Assembly (NCBI GenBank): GCA_025463765.1
Contig: JAODBC010000056.1
Location: 57,665-121,664 of the forward strand
Source of the DNA: Subtercola sp.
GTDB lineage: Bacteria; Actinomycetota; Actinomycetes; Actinomycetales; Microbacteriaceae
Direction: 5' to 3'
DNA length: 64,000 bases
Position 1 is the first letter of the stretch. Every line of letters starts with the position of its first letter. Of this stretch, positions 1 to 8,612 are shown piece after piece. The translations under genes were made by a program, and so were the position numbers. Below the pieces are notes generated by a model. It was not told the origin of the DNA, did not search any database, and saw only the letters and a program-made list of their open reading frames with translations.

Positions 1-524
1 GTCTGAAGGGCGGCGACCCGTTCGTGTTCGGTCGCGGCGGCGAAGAGATTCTCGCATGCCGGTATCACCGTGTGCCGTTCACGGTGATACCGGGCATTAC
101 GAGCGCGATTTCTGTGCCTGCAGCAGCTGGCATTCCAGTCACGCACCGCAACCTCAGCCGCGCCTTCACCGTTGTCTCGGGCCACGCACCCTTCAGCGAC
201 GATGAACTGCGCCACCTCAGCGGCCTCGGCGGCACGATTGTGGTCCTCATGGGGGTCGGTACCCTCGTGCATCTCGTCAGTGGCCTGATGCGATGCGGCA
301 TGAACCCGACAATGCCGCTCGCCATCATTGAACGCGGGTACAGCGCCGATCAACGAACCACCTTCTCAACTGTCGGCACGATAACCGGGCGACTCGGTCA
401 GCTGTCGCTGCGATCACCTGCGGTTATCGTCATCGGTGAAGTAGTCCGAGTATCCTCCGATGAAGCAGACGGCGGCCTCGCCGCCGAGGGCATCGATCTC
501 GCAGCCATCGAATTCGCGACCTGA
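1..524 (+). CDS. cobA: Uroporphyrinogen-III C-methyltransferase (SUMT), 5' partial
   Basis: The C-terminal part of the SAM-dependent enzyme that methylates uroporphyrinogen III twice to precorrin-2, the first step to siroheme and cobalamin. The reading frame is already open at the window edge (LKGGDPFVFGRGGEE), so the start lies upstream. The family motifs seen are GRGGEE and the PGITSAISVPAAAGIPVTHR block, followed by the LMGVGTL and RSPAVIVIGEVV strands of the second lobe. It is followed 18 bp later by a HemD-like gene and then a nitrate reductase, so the likely role is siroheme supply for nitrite reductase, whose gene would be expected upstream of the window. Role in siroheme rather than cobalamin is inferred from context. 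Confidence 0.93.
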   Translation, partial: LKGGDPFVFGRGGEEILACRYHRVPFTVIPGITSAISVPAAAGIPVTHRNLSRAFTVVSGHAPFSDDELRHLSGLGGTIVVLMGVGTLVHLVSGLMRCGMNPTMPLAIIERGYSADQRTTFSTVGTITGRLGQLSLRSPAVIVIGEVVRVSSDEADGGLAAEGIDLAAIEFAT

Positions 525-542
525 AGTGACAAGGGGACCTTC

Positions 543-1685
543 GTGACAGATCTTTCACCGGCAGGCGATTCGACATCACCCGGTTTCCGAAGCGATCAGC
601 TTGAAGGGTTTCGCATCGGCGTCACCTCCGACCGGCGCTCAGAAGACCTCATCGCAGCATTCGTCCGGCGTGGCGCAGACGTCATCCATGCCCCCACGAT
701 CCGGATGGCCGGAGTGAGTGACGACGGGGTGCTCGAGGCCGAAACCCGTGCCGTCATCGCAGGTTCGCCCGACGTGCTCCTCGCCACCACGTCGTACGGA
801 ATGAGGCGTTGGCTTGAAACGGCCGACGCCGCCGGCATCGGCGACGCGCTCACCGCCCAGCTAGAACACACCCGAATATTGGTACGCGGCCCAAAAGCAC
901 GAGGAGCGATACGCGCAGCCGGACTTGACGATCAGGGCATGAGTGAACGGGAAACGACAACCTCGCTCGTTGATCTCGTGCTGAAGTCAGGAGTGAAAGG
1001 CAAAACGGTCGCTGTTCAGCTGCACGGCTTCACCGACCCCACGCAACTCGCCCGCTTGGAGGCGGCTGGTGCCACCGTGCTGCCAGTCGCCCCGTACCGG
1101 TGGACCCAACACGAAGACTCAGGGCGGGTGCTGAAACTGATCGACGCAATCTGCGCCTCGGCATTAGACGCAGTAACCTTCACCAGTGCACCCGCAGTGG
1201 AATCTCTGTTCAAGACCGCCGAAGCCGCAGGAAAGCTCGCCGAAATCCATGCTGCGTTTCGCGGCTCAGTGATAGCGGCAGCTGTCGGGCCCGTCACAGC
1301 GGCGCCCCTCGTCGAAGCTGGAATCCTGCCGATCATTCCCGACAGGTTTCGAATGGGAGCCCTCATTCGGCTGCTCTGCGAACACCTCGAACAAGCGCAA
1401 GTGAAGCATCTGAACTACCTGCGTGGAACAATCGAACTGCGCGGAAGAATCGCCCGAGTAGGCGGCATCGATGCCTCCCTGTCACCAGTCGGGCTCGCCC
1501 TGTTCCGAACGTTGATCGACGCTCGGGGAGCGACCGTCTCTCGCGCAGCCCTTGCGAGTTCGGCGCCCGAAGCACTCGACGACCACGGAGTCGACGTCGC
1601 CATTAGTCGCCTCCGCCAACAACTTCCCGACAAGAGCACCATTCGCACCGTTGTGAAACGCGGGTACCGAATCGATACCCCGTAG
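543..1685 (+). CDS. Uroporphyrinogen-III synthase-like protein fused to an OmpR-type winged helix
   Basis: A 380-residue, two-part protein. Residues about 20-275 look like a HemD fold, which cyclises hydroxymethylbilane to uroporphyrinogen III (RIGVTSDRRSEDL near the start, VTFTSAPAVESL and AAVGPVTAAPL later). Residues about 285-380 resemble the DNA-binding domain of OmpR/PhoB regulators (VDVAISRLRQQL, then IRTVVKRGYRID). HemD-regulator fusions of this kind are known in actinobacteria beside nitrate/nitrite assimilation genes. It may be an enzyme, a regulator of the neighbouring nitrogen genes, or both; the sequence does not decide this. Start GTG at 543 follows an AAGGGG ribosome site. Confidence 0.85.
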   Translation: MTDLSPAGDSTSPGFRSDQLEGFRIGVTSDRRSEDLIAAFVRRGADVIHAPTIRMAGVSDDGVLEAETRAVIAGSPDVLLATTSYGMRRWLETADAAGIGDALTAQLEHTRILVRGPKARGAIRAAGLDDQGMSERETTTSLVDLVLKSGVKGKTVAVQLHGFTDPTQLARLEAAGATVLPVAPYRWTQHEDSGRVLKLIDAICASALDAVTFTSAPAVESLFKTAEAAGKLAEIHAAFRGSVIAAAVGPVTAAPLVEAGILPIIPDRFRMGALIRLLCEHLEQAQVKHLNYLRGTIELRGRIARVGGIDASLSPVGLALFRTLIDARGATVSRAALASSAPEALDDHGVDVAISRLRQQLPDKSTIRTVVKRGYRIDTP

Positions 1686-1914
1686 AGCGCTGTGTACGCC
1701 GTCACCCCCCCCGGCGTTCTAACCAGAGGGGAGAAGCTGTCTCTGTGGAATCGGGGCCGCAAGCCCCAAATGGCGGCTTAGCGGCTGCCGACGCCGGCGA
1801 CCAGTCCGAACGCTGTTGTGCCAATCGCGGGGCCGGCGCAAGCCCTCGGTCTTCGCGGGAGTCCCGCAGTAAGATCGTGCGATTACACGACTCGAGGGCA
1901 GGCAGGGTGGTCTG
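1686..1914 (+). promoter_or_regulatory. Leader region upstream of the nitrate reductase gene
   Basis: A 229-bp non-coding stretch. It holds a short hairpin GGGGC-CGCAA-GCCCC, a perfect GCGGGA-G-TCCCGC inverted repeat near 1855-1870, and TAAGAT at about 1870 that could be a -10 box. No known riboswitch consensus is recognised. A separate promoter for the reductase operon is an inference. Confidence 0.3.
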
Positions 1915-4392
1915 ATGGTTGACAGGATCGCTGACATTTGGGGCGAGCGCACGCCGTTCGGGCGGGGCGAGCATTGGCCGGTCAGGGTGGATCAGAAGCT
2001 CGCCGACGGGCTGGTCGAGACGGATATCGACCGGTGGGTTCAGTCCGCCTGCGTATTGTGCAGCAACGGTTGCGCCTGCGATATCGCGGTCAAGGATGAC
2101 CGGATGGTCGGTATCAGAGGCCGAGCCGTCGACCGGGTGAACCACGGCCGGCTGGGCCCGAAGGGCCTGTTCGGCAGTATTCCCGGGATGACGAGTCGTC
2201 AGCGGCTCACGCGGCCGATGATCCGTGTCGATGGCGAGTTGGTCGCAACGGATTGGGATACCGCAATGTCACGCATCGTGGAACGCAGCCGGGCCCTCTT
2301 GGCTGAGAAAGGGCCGCTCAGTCATGGGTTCTATACCAGCGGGCAACTGTTCTTGGAGGAATATTACGCTCTGGCGGTGATCGGGAAAGCCGGCATCGGA
2401 ACGCCCCACATGGACGGCAACACACGCTTATGTACAGCGACCGCGGCGGCAGCGATGAAGGAGAGTTTCGGGTCTGACGGGCAGCCGGGCAGCTACCTCG
2501 ACATTGACGACTGTGATGCTGTGTTTCTGTATGGCCACAACATGGCCGAAACGCAAACAGTGTTGTGGTCACGGATCCTTGATCGGATTGCCGGCCCCGA
2601 CAGGCCTTTCATCGTCTGTGTCGACCCGCGGATGACCGAGGTCGCGAAAGTCGCCGACGTGCACCTGCCGGTGCGACCGGGAACGAACCAGGCCCTGATG
2701 AACGGACTCATGCGAGAACTGTTTGTCAACGGCTGGGTGAATGAGTCGTGGGTGCGGGAACACACCATCGGAGTTGACGAGCTCCGCGCGGTAGTAGAGC
2801 CGTGGACGCCAGAGAAGGTCGCGGAGACCTGCGGGGTGGTCCCAGACGACGTGCGCCGGGCGGCGCGCATCTTTGGCGAGTCCGAGCGGGTTCTCTCGAC
2901 GGTGTTGCAAGGTTTTTACCAGTCCGCTCAGGCAACAGCGGCATCGTGCCAGGTGAACAACATGCATCTGCTGCGGGGCATGATCGGCAAACCGGGCGCA
3001 GGGATTCTACAGATGAACGGACAGCCTACTGCGCAGAACAACAGGGAGTGCGGAGCCGACGGCGACCTACCCGCGTTCCCCAACTGGGAGAACCCCGAAC
3101 ACGTGCGAGAACTGGCCACCTTGTGGGGAGTTGATGCTGATGTGATTCCGCACTGGGCGCCTCCGACTCATGCGATGCAGATTTTCCGTTACGTGGAGCA
3201 GGGCAGTATCGAGTTTCTGTGGGTGTCGGCCACGAACCCGGCAGTATCGATGCCGCAACTCGAGCGGATCCGCGGGATCCTGGATCAGGACAGTGTGTTC
3301 CTTGTCGTTCAGGACCTGTACCTCACCGAAACCGCCGAGTACGCTGACGTCGTTCTCCCGGCCGCGGGCTGGGGCGAAAAGACGGGGACGTTCACCAACG
3401 TAAACCGAACAGTTCACCTTTCGGACAAGGCTGTCGACCCGCCCGGTGAGGCCCGCTCGGATCTTGATATCTTCCTGGACTACGCAGCCCGGATGGGCTT
3501 CACGAAAAACGACGGATCGCCTCTTCTCACCTGGCAGGGCCCGGAGGACGCCTACCACGCCTGGCAGGAATGCAGCCGGGGGCGCCCGTGCGATTACACC
3601 AGCATCAGCTACGACAGGCTCCGCGGCGGAAGCGGAATTGCGTGGCCGTGCAACGACGAGAACCCGGACGGTCTGACGAGGCTGTACCGTGACGGTGTGT
3701 TCCCGACCGAACCGGGCTATTGCGAGAGCTTCGGGCATGACCTCCTCACGGGAGCCACGGTGGGTGAGCAGGCTTTCCGTGCTTTGGAGACTCATGGTAA
3801 AGCAGTGATCAAGTCCGCGGAATACGCACCACCTCACGAGGAACCGAGTACCGAGTTCCCGCTGAGGTACACCACCGGACGAACGGCGTACCACTTTCAC
3901 ACGCGCACGAAAACGGCCAGGTCACGCCAGCTGAACCGGGCAGCTCCGACCGCGTGGGTGGAGATGAGCCAGACCGACGCCGCGGCCCTGGGTCTGGTCG
4001 AAGGCGACATTGCACGGGTCACCTCCCGGCGGGGTGAAATCATCGTCCCGGTACGGGTGGGCGATATGCGCGAGGGGACCGTGTTCGCGCCGTTTCACTA
4101 CGGATACTTCGACGCCTCTACCGAAGTAGCTGATGCGCACGCCTCGGCCGCGAACGAACTCACCGTGACCGAGTGGGATCCGGTGTCCAAGCAGCCGCTG
4201 TTCAAGAACGCGGCCGTCCGAATCGGAAAGGTCGCCGACGCCGTGGGCCCATCCGACGCGCCCACGACGACCGCGTCCCGCCCTGCCTTTGCTGGTGCAA
4301 TCCGCCTCACCATCGGCGGGCCCGACGCGGAAGCGTCCGGCGTCGTAGACCGGGATGCCTGGACGGCTGACCGAGCGGATGCCCTCTCATGA
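1915..4392 (+). CDS. nasA: Molybdopterin oxidoreductase, probable assimilatory nitrate reductase catalytic subunit
   Basis: An 825-residue cytoplasmic enzyme of the bis-MGD family, probably reducing nitrate to nitrite. The N-terminal iron-sulphur segment is CVLCSNGCAC (Cys46, 49, 53, 55). The position normally holding the fourth cluster cysteine is glycine (GRLGPKG, Gly81). Central molybdopterin domains carry NNMHLLRGMIGKPGAGI and MNGQPTAQNNRECGADGDLP. The C-terminal MGD-binding barrel begins near FPLRYTTGRTAYHFHTRTKT. The four flanking genes (SUMT, HemD-like, HPP) support nitrate assimilation over formate dehydrogenase, the main alternative. ATG 1915 was chosen because the conserved N-terminus follows directly. 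It overlaps the next gene by 4 bp. Confidence 0.85.
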   Translation: MVDRIADIWGERTPFGRGEHWPVRVDQKLADGLVETDIDRWVQSACVLCSNGCACDIAVKDDRMVGIRGRAVDRVNHGRLGPKGLFGSIPGMTSRQRLTRPMIRVDGELVATDWDTAMSRIVERSRALLAEKGPLSHGFYTSGQLFLEEYYALAVIGKAGIGTPHMDGNTRLCTATAAAAMKESFGSDGQPGSYLDIDDCDAVFLYGHNMAETQTVLWSRILDRIAGPDRPFIVCVDPRMTEVAKVADVHLPVRPGTNQALMNGLMRELFVNGWVNESWVREHTIGVDELRAVVEPWTPEKVAETCGVVPDDVRRAARIFGESERVLSTVLQGFYQSAQATAASCQVNNMHLLRGMIGKPGAGILQMNGQPTAQNNRECGADGDLPAFPNWENPEHVRELATLWGVDADVIPHWAPPTHAMQIFRYVEQGSIEFLWVSATNPAVSMPQLERIRGILDQDSVFLVVQDLYLTETAEYADVVLPAAGWGEKTGTFTNVNRTVHLSDKAVDPPGEARSDLDIFLDYAARMGFTKNDGSPLLTWQGPEDAYHAWQECSRGRPCDYTSISYDRLRGGSGIAWPCNDENPDGLTRLYRDGVFPTEPGYCESFGHDLLTGATVGEQAFRALETHGKAVIKSAEYAPPHEEPSTEFPLRYTTGRTAYHFHTRTKTARSRQLNRAAPTAWVEMSQTDAAALGLVEGDIARVTSRRGEIIVPVRVGDMREGTVFAPFHYGYFDASTEVADAHASAANELTVTEWDPVSKQPLFKNAAVRIGKVADAVGPSDAPTTTASRPAFAGAIRLTIGGPDAEASGVVDRDAWTADRADALS

Positions 4393-4847
4393 TGCTGCCT
4401 GTGTACTTAGGGCTTCTGCAAAAGGCGGAGCAGGCGTTAGCGGCGTCGTATCGGAAGGTCGCCGACGGACACGGTGCGGAACCCGACGTGTACCACCTGT
4501 GTCAGACCCTCGCAAAACAATGTGACCAGCATGAACAGGCCCTAGCACCCGTTATTCAGCGGTACGGTGAACAGCCCGACGACGAACCGGAACGGCTCCA
4601 TGCCGTCGAGATGTCCGAAACCCGGACCGGCCCCGTAGGGCTCATCCGTGACCTGCAAGATCTGTATGTTCTAGCGAGCATGGTCGACGTGACCTGGATG
4701 ATGATCAAACAGGCAGCTGCTGGGCTCCGCGACGACCAACTCACCAAGGTCGTGGGGGAGTGCGAAGGGCAGATCAAGGTGCAGCTGAACTGGCTGACGA
4801 CACGAATGAAACAAGCTGCGCCCCAGGCGCTGATCATCGCCCGATGA
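4389..4847 (+). CDS. Small helical protein coupled to the nitrate reductase gene
   Basis: A 152-residue protein, probably all-helical, with a pattern like a ferritin or DinB four-helix bundle: LLQKAEQALAASYRKVAD, then CDQHEQALAPVIQRYGEQ, DLQDLYVLASMVDVTWMMI, and a last helix with QLNWLTTRMKQAAP. No signal peptide or membrane segment. It starts inside the reductase stop (ATGA) and its own stop overlaps the HPP gene start, so all three are translationally coupled. A maturation or electron-transfer partner of the reductase is possible but unproven. Confidence 0.8.
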   Translation: MMLPVYLGLLQKAEQALAASYRKVADGHGAEPDVYHLCQTLAKQCDQHEQALAPVIQRYGEQPDDEPERLHAVEMSETRTGPVGLIRDLQDLYVLASMVDVTWMMIKQAAAGLRDDQLTKVVGECEGQIKVQLNWLTTRMKQAAPQALIIAR

Positions 4848-5374
4848 GTGAGCACACCTGGCGAGGCCCGCTAGAGCAGGCTCAGCAGCACCGCGGCGGT
4901 GGCGCTGCGTACGCCGCCGTCCTGACAATCCTGACCCTTGCGATCACCGGTGCCGTGGGTCTGCTCATCAAGCAGCCATGGTTGTTCCCGAGCCTTGGCC
5001 CGACGGTAATGCTCTTCTTCGAATCGCCGAAGCAGCCTTCCTCCCGGCCGCTGAACACCATCGTCGGCCACCTTGTCGGCATCGCCGCGGGGTTGGCGTG
5101 CTACACAGCTCTTGGCCTGACCGGGCAACCGTCGGCGCTCGTGGGAGGACTCACCGTGCCCTACGTCATCGCTGGTGCTCTGGCAGTAGGTGTCACGACC
5201 GCAGTGTTGAGTCTGCTGAAGATGGCCCACCCGCCGGCCGGCGCGTCGACGTTGATAGTCGCCTTGGGAATCCTGCACACCCCCGCCCAATTGCCGTCCA
5301 TGGTCGGCGCCGTGCTTCTCATCACTGCAGCCGGATGGGCCTTCAACCGGCTCCTCCTCGGAAAACAGCCTTGA
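4844..5374 (+). CDS. HPP family integral membrane protein
   Basis: A 176-residue membrane protein with four or more hydrophobic segments (VLTILTLAITGAVGLLI, HLVGIAAGLACYTALGL, YVIAGALAVGVTTAVLSLL, GAVLLITAAGWAFN). The family signature is HPPAGAST after the third segment, and SLGPTVMLFFE after the first. Some HPP proteins have been described as nitrite transporters in plants, and bacterial members are often found next to nitrogen genes; here it is the last gene of the nitrate operon. Start ATG 4844 lies in the ATGA overlap with the preceding stop and gives the usual N-terminus. Confidence 0.85.
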   Translation: MSEHTWRGPLEQAQQHRGGGAAYAAVLTILTLAITGAVGLLIKQPWLFPSLGPTVMLFFESPKQPSSRPLNTIVGHLVGIAAGLACYTALGLTGQPSALVGGLTVPYVIAGALAVGVTTAVLSLLKMAHPPAGASTLIVALGILHTPAQLPSMVGAVLLITAAGWAFNRLLLGKQP

Positions 5375-5450
5375 CGGCGAGCCCGGGTCAAACGCCCGCC
5401 GGTGCACTCCGCCGACCGATCGCAACCGCTGGTGCCCGGAGTACGCGATC

Positions 5451-5469
5451 CTAGGTTAGCCTTACCTAA
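5451..5469 (+). promoter_or_regulatory. IdeR/DtxR-type iron box overlapping the ZIP gene start
   Basis: The 19-bp sequence CTAGGTTAGCCTTACCTAA matches the palindromic IdeR/DtxR consensus (TTAGGTTAGSCTAACCTAA) at 17 of 19 positions. Its last base is the A of the ATG at 5469. TAGCCT (5457-5462) fits a TANNNT -10 box placed for transcription to start at or next to that A, which would make a leaderless transcript. A bound metal-dependent repressor would cover the -10 and the start. Confidence 0.8.
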
Positions 5470-6341
5470 TGAACTCTGCTGGCATTGTTGCATTGGGGGT
5501 GCTTGCGGGAGCGACGATCTTCCTCGGTCTGCCCATAGGCCGACTCAAGAACAGGTCAATTCGACTCCGCGCGACGCTGAACGCGATCACAGTCGGGATC
5601 CTCCTCTTCCTGCTGTGGGACGTCCTCACCCACGCAATCGAACCGCTCGAGGCGGCTCTGACTACAGCGTCGACCGACGGGACCGCAGGGGCCTCGTTCG
5701 CCGTGCTGGCGGTCATTTTCTTCGCCGCCCTCGCAGTCGGGCTCCTTGGCCTTGTCGGGTACGACCATTGGATGACTCGCCGCGCCGACAAGGCTCAAAC
5801 CACCCGCAACCCCCCAGCGGGTTCTGCTGCCCAACCCGTGTCTGAGATAGGGTCTGCCCACCCCGGTCTGCTGCGGCTGCACGAGCCGGCCAGCCGACTC
5901 GCGTTTCTGGTCGCCGTCGGAATCGGACTACACAACTTTGCTGAGGGCCTCGCCATCGGGCAGTCCGCGGCCGGCGGACAAATCAGTTTGGCCGTCGTGC
6001 TCGTCGTCGGATTCGGACTTCACAACGCGACAGAAGGATTTGGCATCACCGCGCCACTTGCCGGCGATCCCCACCGACCATCCTGGCTGCAGCTGCTGAC
6101 TCTCGGAGTGATCGGCGGCGGGCCCACCTTCGTCGGAACAATACTCGGTCAGGTGTTCGTCAACGAGTACGTATCGACCGCGTTTCTCGCGTTAGCAGCC
6201 GGCTCGATCATCTACGTAATCCTGCAGCTTGTCGGGGTCGCCCTGAAGTTCGGAGAAAAAGCAAGCCTCTACGGTGGCCTTCTGGCAGGCCTGTTCGCTG
6301 GATTCGCGACCGACTTCATTGTCGCGGCTGCGGGAGCCTAA
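5469..6341 (+). CDS. ZIP family divalent metal transporter
   Basis: A 290-residue inner-membrane protein with about eight hydrophobic segments. The two paired metal-site motifs of ZIP transporters are clear: GLHNFAEGLAIG (helix 4) and GLHNATEGFGI (helix 5). A hydrophilic loop at residues about 105-140 lies between helices 3 and 4. It probably imports iron, manganese or zinc. A DtxR-type box on its start codon suggests iron- or manganese-dependent repression, fitting an uptake role. No ribosome site precedes the start, consistent with leaderless translation. Substrate metal is inferred. Confidence 0.92.
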   Translation: MNSAGIVALGVLAGATIFLGLPIGRLKNRSIRLRATLNAITVGILLFLLWDVLTHAIEPLEAALTTASTDGTAGASFAVLAVIFFAALAVGLLGLVGYDHWMTRRADKAQTTRNPPAGSAAQPVSEIGSAHPGLLRLHEPASRLAFLVAVGIGLHNFAEGLAIGQSAAGGQISLAVVLVVGFGLHNATEGFGITAPLAGDPHRPSWLQLLTLGVIGGGPTFVGTILGQVFVNEYVSTAFLALAAGSIIYVILQLVGVALKFGEKASLYGGLLAGLFAGFATDFIVAAAGA

Positions 6342-6411
6342 GGGAGGTAGTCGGTGGGGCTTCGGTCAAGGGGGAGCGGGCCGGTGACTAAGCAGCTACC
6401 GTGGTCAGATC

Positions 6412-7260
6412 ATGGAGACACTTCCCACCCCACCCCCGGCCGATGACTCCGGTACTCGCGGCGAGATGACCCACGACCGCTATGTCGGCACCGTCGATCT
6501 CACCCACTGGTACACACCCTGGGGTAAGTTCTTCGCCCGCGTCGCCTCTCACATCAGTGCACGTCTCGGGCCTAACGCGGCTCTCATCATCACCCTTGTC
6601 GTTGGGCTGTTGATCGCGGTGATCCTGAGCATCATCGCGGCGCAGGTGTACGACGCGGTCACCGACGCTGACGGTGTCGCGGGCCTTGATCGGCCGTTGC
6701 TGAACACGGCAATGAGTCTGAGGTCATCGTGGTTTGATGCGTTCGCGACCGGTTACACCGACATCGCCGGGCCGATCGGTATGCCGATCCTTGCCGTTCT
6801 CGCGCTGCTGATTCTGTCGATCCGGCGTCGCTCCTGGACGCCGACGATCCTCGTCGTCGCGGCGGGAACGGGGTCGTTGCTGATGACCATCGCCGGTAAA
6901 GACCTCATCGGTCGCGACCGGCCACCGCTGGCCGACGCTGTACCGCCGTACGAGTACTCGCCGTCATTCCCCAGCGGTCACACGTTGAACGCGGTTGTGA
7001 TCGCGGGCATTGTTGCCTATCTGCTCATCCTTCGCCAGAAGACAACTCACGCCCGGGTTCTCACGATCAGCGCCGCAGTGTTTTTTGCCCTCACCGTCGG
7101 GCTCAGCCGGGTGTTTCTCGGTCATCACTGGTTCACCGACGTTCTCGCCGGCTGGGTGCTCGGTGCCGCGTGGCTGGCCCTGGTCATCACCGCGCATCGG
7201 CTCTACCTCACCGCGCATCAACGCCGCAGACCTGCGAACGGTGCGTCGCTACCGCGGTAG
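6412..7260 (+). CDS. PAP2-superfamily membrane phosphatase
   Basis: A 282-residue membrane protein with about six transmembrane helices. It carries all three parts of the lipid phosphatase catalytic signature: KDLIGRDRP (K-x6-RP), PSGH in SFPSGHTLNAV, and SRVFLGHHWFTD (SR-x5-H-x3-D). Likely substrates are phosphatidic acid, undecaprenyl diphosphate or other lipid phosphates at the outer membrane face. The N-terminal 60 residues are hydrophilic. Stand-alone gene, 70 bp after the ZIP gene. Confidence 0.93.
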   Translation: METLPTPPPADDSGTRGEMTHDRYVGTVDLTHWYTPWGKFFARVASHISARLGPNAALIITLVVGLLIAVILSIIAAQVYDAVTDADGVAGLDRPLLNTAMSLRSSWFDAFATGYTDIAGPIGMPILAVLALLILSIRRRSWTPTILVVAAGTGSLLMTIAGKDLIGRDRPPLADAVPPYEYSPSFPSGHTLNAVVIAGIVAYLLILRQKTTHARVLTISAAVFFALTVGLSRVFLGHHWFTDVLAGWVLGAAWLALVITAHRLYLTAHQRRRPANGASLPR

Positions 7261-7467
7261 GGCGGCCGGGTGTGACCCGAGAAGACGGGCGCAGCCGATG
7301 GGGTCCGCTCGAGTTCGGAGCATTGCCCGAGATATAACTCGATCGGGCCATAATTGCTACCCCTGTTGAGAAGTTTCCATGAGACGGATGATCAGTTCAG
7401 CTCGCGGATTGTGGCCGCGCAAGCGGTTCTCTTTTCGCCCGAGTTCGGTTCAAACGAAAGGAAACTC

Positions 7468-8205
7468 ATGAGCGACATTTACGATCAGGTCTCTACCACC
7501 TACCCTCTGTCTGACGACGGCAGCGCTGGGGCGTCGACGTCTTCTGGGGTGGGGGAGAAGGCAGACGAAGCGAAAGAGCAGGCTGCTCAGCTGAAGGATC
7601 AGGTCGCTGCATCCGGTGGCCAGGTCGCCGGTACCGCGAAGGCCGAGGCCGGCAAGGTCGCGTCTGAAGCGAAGGTGCAGGCGAAAGACCTGCTCGGCCA
7701 GGCGCAGGGTGAGCTGAAGGATCAGGCCGCCAGCCAGCAGAAGCGGGTCGCATCCGGGCTCAGGTCGGTGTCAGAAGAACTCGGCAGCATGGCCGATTCC
7801 TCCGACGGTGGCGGGGTTGCGGCCGACCTCGTTCAGCAGGCCGCCACACGGGCCGGAAGCATCGCGAGCTGGCTGGAAGAGCGAGACCCGGGCTCCGTGC
7901 TCAGGGACGTGCGGGCCTACGCCAGCCGCAGGCCGGGAACGTTCATCGCAGTGGCCGCGATCGCTGGGCTCGCCGTCGGTCGCTTGACGAAGAGCCTGGT
8001 CAGCAACGCCTCCGACCAGAAAGCCGACTCCGGCGCAGGGCCGACAACGTCAACGACACCCGCGTACGCCCCGACGACGCCCGTGCCCCCAACGACGGCA
8101 GTCGAGACGGAACCTGTGATCGATGTGTATCGTGAGGCCGCCTCGTTCGACGAGCAGGCGGTTGCCGGCGAGCGGGCGGACCAGTACTCCGGTGACCCCG
8201 CATGA
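7468..8205 (+). CDS. Helical stress-type protein with C-terminal membrane segment
   Basis: A 245-residue protein of unknown function. Residues about 20-110 are a charged Ala/Lys/Glu/Gln helical region resembling late-embryogenesis-abundant repeats (KADEAKEQAAQLKDQVAASG, KVASEAKVQAKDLLGQAQ). A membrane segment follows at about 160-180 (GTFIAVAAIAGLAVGRL), then a Thr/Pro-rich tail. ATG 7468 is preferred over upstream starts because CGAAAGGAA precedes it by a normal distance. Its stop overlaps the next gene by 4 bp. It forms a three-gene operon with a holin-like and a DUF3618 protein, a set common in actinobacteria and often linked to envelope stress. Confidence 0.85.
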   Translation: MSDIYDQVSTTYPLSDDGSAGASTSSGVGEKADEAKEQAAQLKDQVAASGGQVAGTAKAEAGKVASEAKVQAKDLLGQAQGELKDQAASQQKRVASGLRSVSEELGSMADSSDGGGVAADLVQQAATRAGSIASWLEERDPGSVLRDVRAYASRRPGTFIAVAAIAGLAVGRLTKSLVSNASDQKADSGAGPTTSTTPAYAPTTPVPPTTAVETEPVIDVYREAASFDEQAVAGERADQYSGDPA

Positions 8206-8612
8206 CAGATACACCGTCGGAACAGAAAGCCGCGAACACGTCACTCGGCGACCTTCTCGGCGAGGTCACCCGCGACTTGTCGACGCTGATGCGGCAAGAG
8301 ATCCAACTCGCCAAGGCAGAGCTGAGGCAGTCTGCTACGCAGGCAGGCAAAGGTGCCGGGATGTTCGCCGGCGCCGGCTACGCCGCCCACCTCACCATCC
8401 TGTTCCTCTCCGTGGCGGCGTGGTGGGGGCTCGGCTACCTAGTCGGCAACGGCTGGTCGGCGCTGATCGTCGCCGCCGTGTGGGCCATCATCGGCCTGAT
8501 CCTGTTTTTGGTCGGCCGCGGCGAGGTGAAGAAGGTGAAGGGTGCGCCACAGACCGTAAGCACTCTCAAAGAATTCCCAGACACCCTGAAACGAAATGAG
8601 GAAAACCGATGA
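8202..8612 (+). CDS. Phage-holin-like superfamily III membrane protein (DUF1469 type)
   Basis: A 136-residue protein of the actinobacterial putative holin-X group. It has an N-terminal amphipathic stretch (LGDLLGEVTRDLSTLMRQEI, then QLAKAELRQ) and two adjacent membrane helices (HLTILFLSVAAWWGLGYLV and ALIVAAVWAIIGLILFLVGR). Despite the family name it is chromosomal and not in a prophage. Coupled by ATGA overlaps to both neighbours, so likely works with them in the envelope. Confidence 0.87.
   Translation: MTDTPSEQKAANTSLGDLLGEVTRDLSTLMRQEIQLAKAELRQSATQAGKGAGMFAGAGYAAHLTILFLSVAAWWGLGYLVGNGWSALIVAAVWAIIGLILFLVGRGEVKKVKGAPQTVSTLKEFPDTLKRNEENR

Noticed and set aside
8202..8612. Prophage signal from the holin-like protein
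   Set aside because: No other phage genes around; this family is a normal chromosomal actinobacterial membrane protein.
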